Made by a program: the position numbers and the translations under genes
Notes under the pieces: model-generated
Databases searched by the model: none
Told to the model about the DNA's origin: nothing
What the model saw: the letters and a program-made list of their open reading frames with translations, nothing else
Shown: one piece after another, positions 32,571 through 42,108 of the stretch
How positions within the stretch are numbered: position 1 is the first letter of the stretch
Layout: each line of letters opens with the position of its first letter
NCBI GenBank assembly: GCA_009838915.1
Contig: VXQT01000013.1
Location: forward strand, 570,414 to 634,413
From: Chloroflexota bacterium
GTDB taxonomy: Bacteria; Chloroflexota; Dehalococcoidia; Bin125
Direction of reading: 5' to 3'
Length of the DNA stretch: 64,000 nucleotides

Positions 32571-33449
32571 ATGGCTACGCAACCTGTGCCCGCAAGCGAG
32601 ATCCCGGAGCCGCCCGAGATGGCGGAGTTTGACGTGGTAGAGGGTGAATTCGGCGACCAACCGCCGGACGATCCCGAAGGCCGCGAGTTGACGCTGGGCG
32701 AGCATCTCAACGAGATCCGTCAGCGCCTGACGGTCACGGTGCTGACGCTCGTGCTGACGACCGTGATCACGCTGGTCTTCGCCTCGACCATCCTCGACTA
32801 CCTGCTGGAGCCGGGACGCGATGCACTGCCGGAGTTTCGCCCGATCTACACAGAGTTGCTGGGCTTCATCGGCGCGTACATCAAGATCTCGCTGATGTTG
32901 GGGCTGGCGGGGGCGATGCCCGTGATCGTCTACCAAATCTACGCCTTCATCCATCCGGGACTGACGCGCAACGAGCAGAAGTGGATCATGCCGATTGTCG
33001 GTCTGGCCACGGTGGCGTTCGCCTGCGGCGGCGCGTTCGCGTTCTTCATCGGCTGGCCGCCGGCGCTGAACTTCCTGCTCAACTTCGGTCAGGAAATCGC
33101 CGATCCGCAGGTGCGGATCAACAACTACATCGACATGCTGACTCGCTTTGTGGTCTGGACCGGAATCGTGTTCGAACTGCCGCTGTTCCTGATGGGTCTG
33201 GGGGCGATCGGACTGGTGACATCGAAACGTCTGTTGGGTATGTGGCGCTGGGCGATCATCGGATCGTTCCTCCTGGCGGCACTGATCACGCCCTCGATCG
33301 ACCCGGTCACCCAGACCTTTGTTGCGGTGCCGACGCTGGGTCTGTTCATCCTCGGCGTGCTGCTGGTGCGGCTGGTGGAGAACCGGACGGTGATCCCGGT
33401 GATCGAGTCGGACCTGGATGACGACGAGCCCGACGGCCAGCCGGCGTAG
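32571..33449 (+). CDS. tatC: Sec-independent translocase protein TatC
   Basis: This 292-residue polytopic protein has six predicted membrane helices and the conserved cytosolic start LTLGEHLNEIRQRL, containing the signal-recognition Glu. Later motifs are IYQIYAFIHPGLTRNEQKW and the GIVFELPLF segment. It recognises twin-arginine signal peptides. An acidic, Pro-rich N-terminal extension of about 40 residues is longer than usual. The C-terminal tail is acidic (DLDDDEPDG). It ends 39 bp before a palindromic element. Confidence 0.93.
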   Translation: MATQPVPASEIPEPPEMAEFDVVEGEFGDQPPDDPEGRELTLGEHLNEIRQRLTVTVLTLVLTTVITLVFASTILDYLLEPGRDALPEFRPIYTELLGFIGAYIKISLMLGLAGAMPVIVYQIYAFIHPGLTRNEQKWIMPIVGLATVAFACGGAFAFFIGWPPALNFLLNFGQEIADPQVRINNYIDMLTRFVVWTGIVFELPLFLMGLGAIGLVTSKRLLGMWRWAIIGSFLLAALITPSIDPVTQTFVAVPTLGLFILGVLLVRLVENRTVIPVIESDLDDDEPDGQPA

Positions 33450-33488
33450 CGGGTGAAGAGCGCGCTTGCGGAGGGTTCGCGGCCGGAG

Positions 33489-33540
33489 CCCCCCTCTGTC
33501 CCTACGGGACATCTCCCCCCGCTCCGCGGGGGGAGAGGGA
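33489..33540 (+). repeat. Two-armed palindromic element, copy 7
   Basis: Small arm TGTCCCTACGGGACA and a large arm with loop CTCC. It lies between two plus-strand genes (tatC and the glycosylase) yet has the same orientation as the copies near minus-strand genes. Confidence 0.85.
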
Positions 33541-33555
33541 ACTGAGACGTGGGCG

Positions 33556-33561
33556 TAGACT
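33556..33561 (+). promoter_or_regulatory. Leaderless -10 box for the uracil-DNA glycosylase
   Basis: TAGACT, six bases, then GTG at 33568. The same hexamer and spacing precede ruvC. Confidence 0.55.
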
Positions 33562-33567
33562 GGCGGC

Positions 33568-34203
33568 GTGGAAGCTCAACTGTTGGAATCGTTGAATGCA
33601 AAGATTGCCGGATGCACGGCATGCCGACTGCATCAGGGTCGGACGCAGACGGTGCCGGGCGACGGCGATCCCGATGCCGAGCTCATGTTCATCGGCGAAG
33701 CGCCAGGCGCGAACGAGGACCTGCAAGGACGGCCCTTCGTCGGCCGCGCGGGCCAGTTGCTCGACGACTTGCTGGCAGGGATCGGACTCAGCCGGCCGCA
33801 GGTCTTCGTCGCCAACGTGGTCAAATGCCGCCCCCCCAACAATCGCGACCCGATGCCGGACGAGATCGGCTGCTGCGAGGTCTACCTGCGCGAGCAGATC
33901 GAGGGCATTCGACCGAAACTGATCGTGTTGCTGGGACGATTCGCCACGCAGTACTTCCTGCCCGAGGCGAAGATGGGCGAAACACGCGGCCAGCCGTTCC
34001 AGGCCGGACCGTGGCTGATCCTGCCCGTCTATCACCCGGCGGCGGCGTTGCGAAACTCCAACCTGATGGAGACGCTGCGCCAGGACTTTGCATTGATCCC
34101 ACCGCTCCTGGGTCAGGCGGATCGCCCGGAGATCGCTCCGGTCCAGATCGGGCACTCGCACGGCGCGACCGAGGATGACGACTCGCAGCGTTCGCTGCTC
34201 TGA
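33568..34203 (+). CDS. Type-4 (Fe-S) uracil-DNA glycosylase
   Basis: This 211-residue enzyme removes uracil from DNA. The iron-sulfur ligands are visible as C16 and C19 (CTAC), C87 ([12 protein letters not shown]) and C102 or C103. The GEAPGANED motif near 44 is the family's active-site loop, and [11 protein letters not shown] is the second catalytic motif. The C-terminal tail is longer than the core and unconserved. The GTG start is set by the -10 box six bases upstream. RNase J follows 20 bp later. Confidence 0.94.
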   Translation: MEAQLLESLNAKIAGCTACRLHQGRTQTVPGDGDPDAELMFIGEAPGANEDLQGRPFVGRAGQLLDDLLAGIGLSRPQVFVANVVKCRPPNNRDPMPDEIGCCEVYLREQIEGIRPKLIVLLGRFATQYFLPEAKMGETRGQPFQAGPWLILPVYHPAAALRNSNLMETLRQDFALIPPLLGQADRPEIAPVQIGHSHGATEDDDSQRSLL

Positions 34204-34223
34204 CGACGACTGCATGGATTGAG

Positions 34224-35915
34224 GTGAACGTGGCTGGCCTGTCGGACGTAGCCGAGGGCGCGCTCCGCGTCGTGCCGCTGGGTGGGTTGGGCGAGATCGG
34301 TCGCAACATGATGGTGTACGAGACGGCCGAGGACATGGTCGTCGTCGATGCCGGGCTGTTGTTTCCCACCGACGACATGCACGGTGTCGACTACATCATT
34401 CCCGACGCCTCTTACGTGCTCGAACGACGCGACAAGTTGCGCGGTTACCTGATCACGCACGGGCATGAGGACCACATCGGCGCGTTGCGGTTCCTGTTGC
34501 CGCAGTTGCAGGCGCCGATCTATGGCTCGCCGCTGGCGCTGGGATTGATCGGCTGGCGCCTGGAAGAGTCGGGGATTCTCGACGCCCACATGATCGAGGC
34601 GGGAACAGGTTCGAGCTTCGATTTCGGCACGATCACGGCGGAGTTCTATCCGGTCGCACACTCGATTCCAGACGCCTTCGGTATCGCGCTGCGTACACCG
34701 GCCGGCTTGGTGGTGCATACCGGCGACTTCAAGATCGACCACACGCCGGTGATGTCGGAACCGACCGACCTGCAGCAGCTCGCGGCGTATGGACAAGAAG
34801 GCGTGCGCTTGCTCTGCTCCGACTCGACGTACGCCGACCAGCCGGGCGTCACGCCGTCGGAAACGGTGGTCGGCGAGGCGCTGGAACAGCTGCTGTTGAC
34901 CGCGCCCGGCCGTGTGATCATCGCGACCTTCGCCTCGCAGATCGCGCGCATCCAACAGATCGTGGATGCCGCCGAAGAGTCGGGCCGCGTCGTCTTTGCA
35001 ACCGGACGCTCGATGGAGAAGAACATCGAGATGTCCCTGGAACTCGGCTACGTGGCAGCCGACGAGCGGCGCCTGCGTCCGATCACAGACCTCGGCTCGG
35101 CGCACGATGAGAACACGGTGATCATCTGTACCGGGGCGCAGGGCGAGCCGATGTCGGCGCTGTCGCGCATGGCCACCGGCTCGCATCGCGAAGTGACGTT
35201 GAAGCCAGGAGACACCGTGGTGCTGTCGTCGTCGCCGATTCCCGGAAACGAGGCGGCGGTCAACCATACGATGAACAACCTCTACCGCCGCGGCGTCGAG
35301 GTCGTCTCGGTGGCGTCGGGACACGAACACGTGCACGTACGCGGACACGCGGCCCAGGAAGAGCTGAAGACGGTGATCTCGCTGACCGCCCCGCAGTCGT
35401 TCGTGCCCATTCACGGTGAGTTTCGCCACCTGGTGCTGCACGCACGGCTGGCCCGGTCGATGGGCGTGCCGGAAGACGGTCTGCACATCCTGCTCGACGG
35501 TGATGTGCTCGAACTCACGGCGGATGGCTCGGAGGTCGTCGATCAGATTCCGGCGGAGTACGTGTATGTGGACGGCGAAAACGTGGGCGGCGTGGACCGC
35601 GCCATCATCCGCGACCGTCAGAAACTCGCCGACGATGGTTTCATCCTGATCGCGGTGGCTGTCAACGGCGAAACGGGCGCGATGACCGGCGATGTCGAAG
35701 TGACATCGCGCGGTTTTGCCGAGATGCACGCCACGGAGCACCTGCGCGCCGGCGCCGCTCAGGTGGCTCGCGACGTGCTGCGGTCAAAGCCGAGTGCAAC
35801 GAAGTCGACGACCTGGGAGAAGCGCAAGCGTCAGGTGCAGCAGGAAGTCTCGGCCTATCTTCGACGCGAGACTCGGCAACGTCCTATGGTGGTAGTGGTG
35901 GCCGTACAGGTCTGA
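34224..35915 (+). CDS. rnj: Ribonuclease J
   Basis: This 563-residue protein has metallo-beta-lactamase and beta-CASP domains. It begins with LRVVPLGGLGEIGRNMMVYE and carries the zinc motif THGHEDHIGAL (about 81-91), then HTGDFKID, the beta-CASP parts IIATFASQIARIQQI and SSSPIPGNE, and HVRGHAAQEELK with VPIHGEFRHL. It acts in 5'-exo and endonucleolytic mRNA decay and rRNA maturation, usually in bacteria without RNase E. Two in-frame GTGs (34224 and 34230) are possible; GAGGTG precedes the second. The short C-terminal end is hydrophobic. Confidence 0.93.
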   Translation: MNVAGLSDVAEGALRVVPLGGLGEIGRNMMVYETAEDMVVVDAGLLFPTDDMHGVDYIIPDASYVLERRDKLRGYLITHGHEDHIGALRFLLPQLQAPIYGSPLALGLIGWRLEESGILDAHMIEAGTGSSFDFGTITAEFYPVAHSIPDAFGIALRTPAGLVVHTGDFKIDHTPVMSEPTDLQQLAAYGQEGVRLLCSDSTYADQPGVTPSETVVGEALEQLLLTAPGRVIIATFASQIARIQQIVDAAEESGRVVFATGRSMEKNIEMSLELGYVAADERRLRPITDLGSAHDENTVIICTGAQGEPMSALSRMATGSHREVTLKPGDTVVLSSSPIPGNEAAVNHTMNNLYRRGVEVVSVASGHEHVHVRGHAAQEELKTVISLTAPQSFVPIHGEFRHLVLHARLARSMGVPEDGLHILLDGDVLELTADGSEVVDQIPAEYVYVDGENVGGVDRAIIRDRQKLADDGFILIAVAVNGETGAMTGDVEVTSRGFAEMHATEHLRAGAAQVARDVLRSKPSATKSTTWEKRKRQVQQEVSAYLRRETRQRPMVVVVAVQV

Positions 35916-35951
35916 CCGACGTTGCAGTTGGCGATCCTGTATGCGGGGCGA

Positions 35952-35957
35952 TACAAC
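35952..35957 (+). promoter_or_regulatory. Leaderless -10-like box for ftsK
   Basis: TACAAC, six bases, then the ATG at 35964. The last base departs from the usual T, so the match is weaker. Confidence 0.4.
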
Positions 35958-35963
35958 GGGTGT

Positions 35964-38606
35964 ATGGCGAAACGATCGGTTCCTCGTCAGGCGCTGCCTG
36001 ATCGAGTGTCGCTTTGGCTGGCGACGCATTTGCGAAACGTCGGTGGGGCGCTGTTAATCGGTCTGGCGGTTGCGTTTGCCGCCTGGGCGACTATCGGTTC
36101 GCTACCACTGTCTGGCCTTCGCCAGGATGTGATTGAATCGTTGGGCGGCGGGGTGTATCTCGTCGCCCTTGCCGTGGCACTCGCCGGGGCGTTGCTTGGT
36201 ATGGATCGGGCGCGGCAACGGGTGCGCCGGGATCGGCGACTGGTGCTTCGATGCGTGGGCAGCATTCTGGCACTGCTTGCGCTCTGGGGCGTTGCCGGGG
36301 CGATCTCGCTCGAGCAATCGTTGGGCGGCGTGTCGCTCTCCCGCTATGGAGCAGGCGGACGCGTTGGCGGTTGGTTGGATTCACCAATCGGCTGGCTGGT
36401 GATCGTGGCCGCATTGGGCGTTGCATTCGTGTTGATCGCGCCGGGTACGACCAGGCGGATGGTGCGTAGGGCGGGCGGTGCGATCGAGGACGGGCTGAAG
36501 CAGCTCGGCCACGAAATCCGCGAAAAGGGTCCGCTCGCCCTCGCGTCGCTGGCGCGCGGTCTGTGGCTCGGATTTGTATGGCTGCTGGATCAGATCCGTC
36601 TGATGCTGCTCTGGATCTGCCGTGAGGTGTGGGAGGCGATCGGCACGATTCGCAACAGCGATCGGGCCGACGCCCAACCACCGCTCTCTCGTGTAGAGCA
36701 TCAGTCAACGCCTCGGCTACCCAGTGACGAGGGGATGACGTTTGAACACCTGCCAACTCAGCCCGAAGAGGCCTGGCCGCCCCTGAGCGACGAACCGGAC
36801 GCGGCGGCGCAAACGGATCAACCGCAGCCGCCGGCCGGTACGTCCAAGCCGCAGTCGCTGTTGCGCACGCTTGATCGGACGGCCACTGACGGCTGGCGCT
36901 TGCCGCCAATCGAACTGCTGGACGAGGACCCTGCTTCGACGCTGCGTTCGGGCGCGGACGAGCATGCGGCAATCATCATCGCGACGCTGGCTTCGTTCGG
37001 GGTGGACGCCAGGGTGACTCAGATCAACGAGGGCCCGGCGATCACCCAGTTCGGAGTTGAGCCGGGTTGGGAGGTCAAGACGCGGCAGGTCGCCGTCCGA
37101 GACTCCTCAGGTATGCCTGTGGTTGACGAGCAGGGACAGCCGGTCGTGCAGACCGAAGAGGTCTCGCGTACGCGCGTACGAGTCAACCGCATCACGCGCT
37201 TGGCCGACGACCTTGCGCTAGCGCTGGCGGCTCCCTCGATCCGGATCGAAGCGCCGGTGCCCGGACAGCCGATCGTGGGAGTTGAGGTCCCAAATGCCGA
37301 TCGGCGGATCGTCGCGCTGCGGGGCCTGATTGAATCGGATGAGTTTGCCGCCATGGCATCCAAGGAGGGTCTGCCGATTGCCCTGGGACGCGATGTGCGC
37401 GGCAATCCAGTGATCGCCGATCTGACACAAATGCCGCATGTGCTGATCGCGGGTGCGACCGGTTCGGGCAAGTCGGTCTGCATCAACACGATTATCTCCT
37501 CGCTGTTGATGCAGAAGTCACCCGAAGAGGTTCGACTGATTTTGGTGGATCCGAAGCGCGTAGAGCTGACTAACTACGGACGCGCGCCGCACCTCGCCTT
37601 CTCGCACGTCGTGACCGAACCGGATGAGGTGGTCTCGGTGCTCGGCGTCGTGGTCGCGGAGATGGAGCGGCGGTATCGGCAGCTCGAAGAGCACCAGGCG
37701 CGCAACATCATCGCGTTCAATCAACTGGAGCACATCTCACGGCGGATGCCGTACTGGGTCGTAGTGCTGGACGAACTGGCCGACATGATGATGGCGGCGG
37801 CGGCGGACGTTGAGGGGCAGCTGGTTCGTCTGGCGCAGCTCGCCCGGGCGGTCGGGATTCACCTCGTCGTGGCAACGCAGCGACCCTCCGTCGATGTCGT
37901 GACGGGGCTGATCAAGGCCAACTTCCCCACGCGAATCGCGTTCGCCACCACATCGCAGACCGATGCGCGAGTGATCTTGGACCGTGCCGGAGCGGAGAAG
38001 CTGATGGGGCGCGGCGACATGCTGTACATGTCATCGGACTCGATCAAGTCCCGGCGCGTGCAGGGCGCGTTCGTGTCGGACGCGGAGATCGAGCGAATCC
38101 TCGACTCGTGGACCGGTCCGTCGCAGGCAGAGACCGATCAGTCGTCGCTGGACGAGATGTTGGAAGCACTGTCCGAGGAGTCGCCGGCAGCGCTGGTCGA
38201 AGCAGAGGCGCGCGCGGCACAGGCCGAGCTGGATTCGTTGACTGAGACATTGGAGACAGTGCTTGAGTCCGAAGGCTCGGAAGAGGCGCCGGACATCGTC
38301 GTGGAGGCGGACCCCCCTCAGTCGCTTCGCGACAGCTCCCCCCTGGAAGGGGGGAGCGGGGGAACGATGTCGCGCGGCGACCTCCCAATGGAAGTGGGGA
38401 GCGAGAAGGCCATGGACTCGCGATTGGGCGAGGCGACGGAGTTGGCTCGTGAGTATGAGCGGGTTTCGGCGATGCTGCTCCAGCGTCGAATGCGGATTGG
38501 TAGACCACGAGCGGAGCGGCTGATCGAGCAGTTGACTCAGACCGGGGTGATCGAGGAGGCCGACGGCGGACGCTCGCGGCGGGTGTTGTTGCGCAACGAG
38601 CGCTGA
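35964..38606 (+). CDS. ftsK: FtsK/SpoIIIE-type DNA translocase with an in-frame palindrome insertion
   Basis: This 880-residue protein pumps chromosomal DNA through the division septum. Four membrane helices lie in the first about 170 residues, followed by an acidic/Pro-rich linker, the motor with IAGATGSGKSVCIN (Walker A, about 495) and VVLDELADMM (Walker B, about 602), and VATQRPSVDVVTGLIKANFP. The C-terminal winged helix that reads KOPS-like sequences is present (YERVSAMLLQRRMRIGRPRAERL read in parts). Between motor and winged helix, residues about 784-813 are encoded by a palindromic element and a decayed second arm. An in-frame TTG at 35922 was rejected in favour of the ATG with a -10 box. 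Confidence 0.93.
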   Translation: MAKRSVPRQALPDRVSLWLATHLRNVGGALLIGLAVAFAAWATIGSLPLSGLRQDVIESLGGGVYLVALAVALAGALLGMDRARQRVRRDRRLVLRCVGSILALLALWGVAGAISLEQSLGGVSLSRYGAGGRVGGWLDSPIGWLVIVAALGVAFVLIAPGTTRRMVRRAGGAIEDGLKQLGHEIREKGPLALASLARGLWLGFVWLLDQIRLMLLWICREVWEAIGTIRNSDRADAQPPLSRVEHQSTPRLPSDEGMTFEHLPTQPEEAWPPLSDEPDAAAQTDQPQPPAGTSKPQSLLRTLDRTATDGWRLPPIELLDEDPASTLRSGADEHAAIIIATLASFGVDARVTQINEGPAITQFGVEPGWEVKTRQVAVRDSSGMPVVDEQGQPVVQTEEVSRTRVRVNRITRLADDLALALAAPSIRIEAPVPGQPIVGVEVPNADRRIVALRGLIESDEFAAMASKEGLPIALGRDVRGNPVIADLTQMPHVLIAGATGSGKSVCINTIISSLLMQKSPEEVRLILVDPKRVELTNYGRAPHLAFSHVVTEPDEVVSVLGVVVAEMERRYRQLEEHQARNIIAFNQLEHISRRMPYWVVVLDELADMMMAAAADVEGQLVRLAQLARAVGIHLVVATQRPSVDVVTGLIKANFPTRIAFATTSQTDARVILDRAGAEKLMGRGDMLYMSSDSIKSRRVQGAFVSDAEIERILDSWTGPSQAETDQSSLDEMLEALSEESPAALVEAEARAAQAELDSLTETLETVLESEGSEEAPDIVVEADPPQSLRDSSPLEGGSGGTMSRGDLPMEVGSEKAMDSRLGEATELAREYERVSAMLLQRRMRIGRPRAERLIEQLTQTGVIEEADGGRSRRVLLRNER
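38313..38363 (+). repeat. Two-armed palindromic element, copy 8, inside ftsK
   Basis: Small arm AGTCGCTTCGCGACA and large arm CTCCCCCCTGGAAGGGGGGAG. In frame it encodes PPQSLRDSSPLEGGSGG in the linker before the winged helix, with no stop codon. Confidence 0.85.
38383..38402 (+). repeat. Decayed copy of the element's large arm in ftsK
   Basis: CTCCCaaTGGAAGtGGGGAG differs by only three bases and one gap from the large arm of copy 8 about 50 bp upstream, so it looks like a local duplication that has decayed. It encodes DLPMEVGS. Confidence 0.5.
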
Positions 38607-38607
38607 G

Positions 38608-39438
38608 TCAGGCGTCTACAGCGGCGGTCTCCGGTTCGCCGAGCACGGTGTCGATGGGGTCGATGGTTTCGCCGTTCGTCATCGTGATGCGTTGCGGTCG
38701 GGGCCTACCTCGCTCCTGCTCGCGCTCCAGGAAGTCGCGCCAGCGGAGCAGGTAGAGTCGCTCTCGCCGTTCGAGCCCTCGGATGCGGCGAGCACCCAGT
38801 CCGTCCCAGAGGTCGGCCGCGACCTGCCGAACCACGTCGTCGTAGAGGGCCTGCGAGGCGACGATGGTACCGCCGCGTCCCTTGGCCATGATCCGCGCGG
38901 CCATGTTGACGGTGCGGCCGAGAATGTCTCCGCCGGGCCTGAGGATGACATCGCCCCGATGCACGCCCATGCGCACGGAGACCGGCCAGCTCGCGCCGCG
39001 CAGTGCAGCGACCTGGGTGACCTGGTCCTGGACGCGGGCGGCGCAGCGGAGCGCGCTCATCCCGTCGGCGAAGGCGATCAGGAAACCGTCGCCGGTCAGC
39101 TTGACTTCAAAACCTGCGTGGCGGTGCAACTCCTCGCGCACGATTTCGTTGTGCTCATCGATGATCTGCTCCCACTGCAGATCGCCGAGCCGTTCGGTCA
39201 GATTGGTCGAGTCCTCGATGTCGGTGAACAGGACGGTCAGCGACTCGCCCTGCTGGGGAAGCAACGCGGCGGTCAGGGCTCGTCCGCAGTTGGGACAGAA
39301 CGACGACGCGGGCGGGGGCACTTCGCCGCAGAACGTACAGGCGCGTACTTCGTCCTGATCGGATCGTCCGCCCAACCAGGACGGCGGCGCGTCGACATTG
39401 GTCTGCCGCCAGCGTTCCGGTTCACTGCCTGCTGCCAC
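38608..39438 (-). CDS. Class III adenylate/guanylate cyclase with N-terminal zinc ribbon
   Basis: This 276-residue protein has an N-terminal CTFC...CPNC zinc ribbon (about residues 34-51) joined to a class III cyclase homology domain. VLFTDIEDSTNLTERLGD carries the first metal Asp and KLTGDGFLIAF the second, and GVHRGDVILRPGGDILGRTVNMAARI follows with the transition-state region. Both metal residues are kept, so catalysis is plausible. No membrane segment is seen, so it should be cytosolic, and the ribbon may sense redox or bind a partner. The GTG start is the first in frame. It converges on ftsK with a one-base gap. Confidence 0.88.
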   Translation of the reverse strand: MAAGSEPERWRQTNVDAPPSWLGGRSDQDEVRACTFCGEVPPPASSFCPNCGRALTAALLPQQGESLTVLFTDIEDSTNLTERLGDLQWEQIIDEHNEIVREELHRHAGFEVKLTGDGFLIAFADGMSALRCAARVQDQVTQVAALRGASWPVSVRMGVHRGDVILRPGGDILGRTVNMAARIMAKGRGGTIVASQALYDDVVRQVAADLWDGLGARRIRGLERRERLYLLRWRDFLEREQERGRPRPQRITMTNGETIDPIDTVLGEPETAAVDA

Positions 39439-39568
39439 GAGTGCACACTCTCACGACGCCTGCCGCTACAGGCGCGCCAGATGATAGCAGCGCGAACGTA
39501 ACGGCGTCGGATTGACGGTATCAAGAGAGCCGCAGGACGGCAAAGGAGGAATCCACCAGATTGGACGG

Positions 39569-41710
39569 TTAACGCTGGCGTGACACTGGTTCGCGGCGCT
39601 TGAGCGGTCGGCGGCGGCGACCGTAGGCCTGGTCGCTCCACTCCTGCAGGTCCTCGCCCAACGCGGCCTGGTCGCGGCGCAATTCGACGATCTGGTCGCG
39701 CAGGGCCGCCGCCTTCTCGAACTCCAGATCGCGGGCCGCCTGCTTCATCCGCGATTCAAGCTCGCTGATCATGCGGGCGATCTGGTCGGGCGTCAGGTCA
39801 TCGGGCACGTTGGCGCCAAGTCCGGCCTGGTATGCAGGGCTGTCCTCGGCCACGGCGCGCAACTCGAACTCGTCGCGGACCTGGTTGGCCACATCGCTGG
39901 CGATATCGCGGATCTCCTTGGTGATGCCGACCGGGGTGATCTGGTGCTTGAGGTTGTACTCGTGCTGCGCGGAGCGTCGACGGTGGGTCTCGTCAATGGC
40001 GCGCTGCATCGAATCGGTGATCCGGTCTGCGTACAGAATGGCGTGCGAGTTGACGTGGCGTGCGGCGCGGCCGATGGTCTGGACCATCGAACTCTCGTTG
40101 CGCAGGTAGCCTTCCTTGTCCGCGTCGAGGACGGCCACGAGGGAGACCTCGGGCAGGTCGAGTCCTTCGCGCAACAGGTTGATCCCGACCAGGCAGTCGA
40201 AGACGCCCAGGCGCAGATCGCGCAGCACTTCAACTCGCTGAAAGGCGTCCTGCTCGGAGTGCAGGTAATAGGTGCGGATGCCGACTTCGCGGAGGTAGTC
40301 GGCCAGGTCCTCGGCCATCTTCTTGGTCAACGTGGTGACGAGGGTGCGTTCGCCGCGCTCGGCGCGGGTCTTGATTTCGCTGACGAGGTCGTCGATCTGA
40401 CCGTCGGTGCCGCGCACTTCGACGTCGGGGTCGAGCAGTCCGGTAGGGCGAATGAGCTGTTCCACGATCTCGGCGGAGTGATTGCGCTCGTAGGCGGCGG
40501 GGGTGGCCGAGACGAAGACGACCTGGTTGATGTGGCGTTCAAACTCGTCGATGTTGAGCGGGCGGTTGTCAATCGCCGAGGGCAAGCGGAAGCCGAAGTC
40601 GACCAGTGTCTGTTTGCGCGAGGTGTCGCCGCCGTACATGCCGCGCACCTGGGGAATGGTCATGTGCGACTCGTCGATGAAGAGCAGCCAGTCCTCGGGG
40701 AAGTAATCGAGCAGCGTCCAGGGGGTCGAACCGGCGGCGCGGCGGGCGAGATGGCGGGAGTAGTTTTCGATGCCGGGGCAATATCCGGTCTCGCGCAGCG
40801 TTTCGAGGTCGTAACGTGTGCGTTCCTCCAGCCGCGCCGCTTCGAGGATGCGGTCCTCGCGCCGGAGTTCTTCAAGGCGCTGGGCGAGTTCGGCCTGGAT
40901 GTCCTCAACGGCTGCCGCCATGCGGTCATCGGTGGTGACGAAGTGCTTGGCCGGATAGATATCGACACGGTCGCGCTCGGCCAGAATCTCACCGGTCAGC
41001 GGATCGAGTTCGACGATGCGCTCGACCTCGTCGTCCCAGAACTGGACGCGCACGGCGAGATCCTCGTAGGAAGGATGGATGGTCAGGGTGTCGCCGCGGA
41101 TGCGGAACTTGCCGCGGGTCAGCGTCAACTCGTCGCGCTCGTACTGCTGGTCGACCAGGCGGCGCAGAATCAGGTTTCGTGAGTAGGACTTGCCCTGTTC
41201 CATGCTCAGGACCATGCCCTGGTAGTCCTCGGGCTCGCCCAGACCGTAGATGCAGGAGACCGACGCGACGATCAGCACGTCGCGGCGCTCGAACAGTGCG
41301 CGGGTGGCGGCGTGTCGGAGCTTGTCGATCTCGTCGTTGATGTCCGACTCCTTGGCGATATAGGTGTCGGAGCGCGGGATGTAGGCCTCGGGCTGGTAGT
41401 AGTCGTAGTAAGAGACGAAGTACTCGACGGCGTTGTTGGGGAAGAAGTCGCGGAACTCGGTGCAGAGCTGTGCGGCAAGGGTCTTGTTGTGGGCGAGGAC
41501 CAGCGTCGGTCGGTTGAGCTGCGCCACGACGTTGGCCATCGTGAAGGTCTTGCCCGAGCCGGTCACGCCGAGCAGGGTCTGGGCTCGGTGGCCGGCTTCC
41601 AGCCCAGCGACCAGGCGTTCGATTGCATACGGCTGGTCGCCAGTCGGGTGATAGTCGGCGCTGAGCTCGAACAGCTTCGAGTTGCGGACGGGGGCGGAGA
41701 CGGTGGTCAT
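39569..41710 (-). CDS. uvrB: Excinuclease ABC subunit B
   Basis: This 713-residue helicase-like damage-verification protein of nucleotide excision repair has Walker [17 protein letters not shown] near 42, the beta-hairpin [21 protein letters not shown] (helicase motif II), VSATPA, and motif [13 protein letters not shown]-terminal UVR motif that contacts UvrC is present ([21 protein letters not shown] read in parts). The length is typical. Start: TAAGCT -10 seven bases before the ATG, so probably leaderless. uvrA is also in this window, but uvrC is not. Confidence 0.97.
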   Translation of the reverse strand: MTTVSAPVRNSKLFELSADYHPTGDQPYAIERLVAGLEAGHRAQTLLGVTGSGKTFTMANVVAQLNRPTLVLAHNKTLAAQLCTEFRDFFPNNAVEYFVSYYDYYQPEAYIPRSDTYIAKESDINDEIDKLRHAATRALFERRDVLIVASVSCIYGLGEPEDYQGMVLSMEQGKSYSRNLILRRLVDQQYERDELTLTRGKFRIRGDTLTIHPSYEDLAVRVQFWDDEVERIVELDPLTGEILAERDRVDIYPAKHFVTTDDRMAAAVEDIQAELAQRLEELRREDRILEAARLEERTRYDLETLRETGYCPGIENYSRHLARRAAGSTPWTLLDYFPEDWLLFIDESHMTIPQVRGMYGGDTSRKQTLVDFGFRLPSAIDNRPLNIDEFERHINQVVFVSATPAAYERNHSAEIVEQLIRPTGLLDPDVEVRGTDGQIDDLVSEIKTRAERGERTLVTTLTKKMAEDLADYLREVGIRTYYLHSEQDAFQRVEVLRDLRLGVFDCLVGINLLREGLDLPEVSLVAVLDADKEGYLRNESSMVQTIGRAARHVNSHAILYADRITDSMQRAIDETHRRRSAQHEYNLKHQITPVGITKEIRDIASDVANQVRDEFELRAVAEDSPAYQAGLGANVPDDLTPDQIARMISELESRMKQAARDLEFEKAAALRDQIVELRRDQAALGEDLQEWSDQAYGRRRRPLKRREPVSRQR

Positions 41711-41717
41711 GAGTGAG

Positions 41718-41723
41718 AGCTTA
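41718..41723 (-). promoter_or_regulatory. Leaderless -10 box for uvrB
   Basis: TAAGCT, seven bases, then the ATG at 41710. No LexA-type dyad was recognised nearby. Confidence 0.45.
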
Positions 41724-41770
41724 GCGAGATTGTCGGAGTTGGGGTCGCTGTCGGCTTGGTTAGTGGATCG

Positions 41771-41800
41771 TTGACATGCAACCTTGTAGTTGCGTAACGT
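41771..41800 (+). promoter_or_regulatory. Promoter with overlapping dyad operator for the ArsR/VOC pair
   Basis: TTGACA at 41771-41776, an 18-bp spacer, and TAACGT at 41795-41800, eight bases before the ATG. The spacer contains the inverted repeat GCAAC-cttgta-GTTGC (41778-41793), placed where a bound ArsR-type repressor would block polymerase. Autoregulation is therefore likely. Confidence 0.6.
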
Positions 41801-41808
41801 ATGGGTGC

Positions 41809-42081
41809 ATGCACAACGACCTGGTCTTCAGGGCGCTCGCGGACCCAACGCGGAGGTTGATGCTGGACGAACTCTCCGAGCGCAACGAGCAGACGCTCTA
41901 TGAGCTCACCGCACGCCTGATCATGCGGCATGAAGTCGCTATTTCACGACAGGCGATGACCAAGCACATCGATGTCCTGGAGCAGGCAGGCCTCGTGAAC
42001 TCAGAAAAGCGCGGCAAGTATCGAATGCTTGTCTTCAACGACGAACCTCTCAGGGCTGTCATGGATCGATGGCTCACGTGA
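41809..42081 (+). CDS. ArsR-family transcriptional regulator
   Basis: This 90-residue winged-helix protein starts [22 protein letters not shown] (read in parts), the usual ArsR opening, followed by the recognition-helix region [19 protein letters not shown] and the wing [10 protein letters not shown]. No metal-binding CxC is visible, so it is probably the non-metal ArsR type often paired with SRPBCC or VOC proteins. It is 27 bp ahead of a VOC gene, and the dyad in its own promoter suggests self-repression. An upstream in-frame ATG (41776) lies inside the promoter and is unlikely. Confidence 0.87.
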   Translation: MHNDLVFRALADPTRRLMLDELSERNEQTLYELTARLIMRHEVAISRQAMTKHIDVLEQAGLVNSEKRGKYRMLVFNDEPLRAVMDRWLT

Positions 42082-42108
42082 CAGGCAGAGCAACACAGGA
42101 GGTCAGAC

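Noticed and set aside
35922..35963. TTG at 35922 as the ftsK start
   Set aside because: The extra 14 residues are not family-like, and the ATG at 35964 has a TACAAC box six bases upstream.
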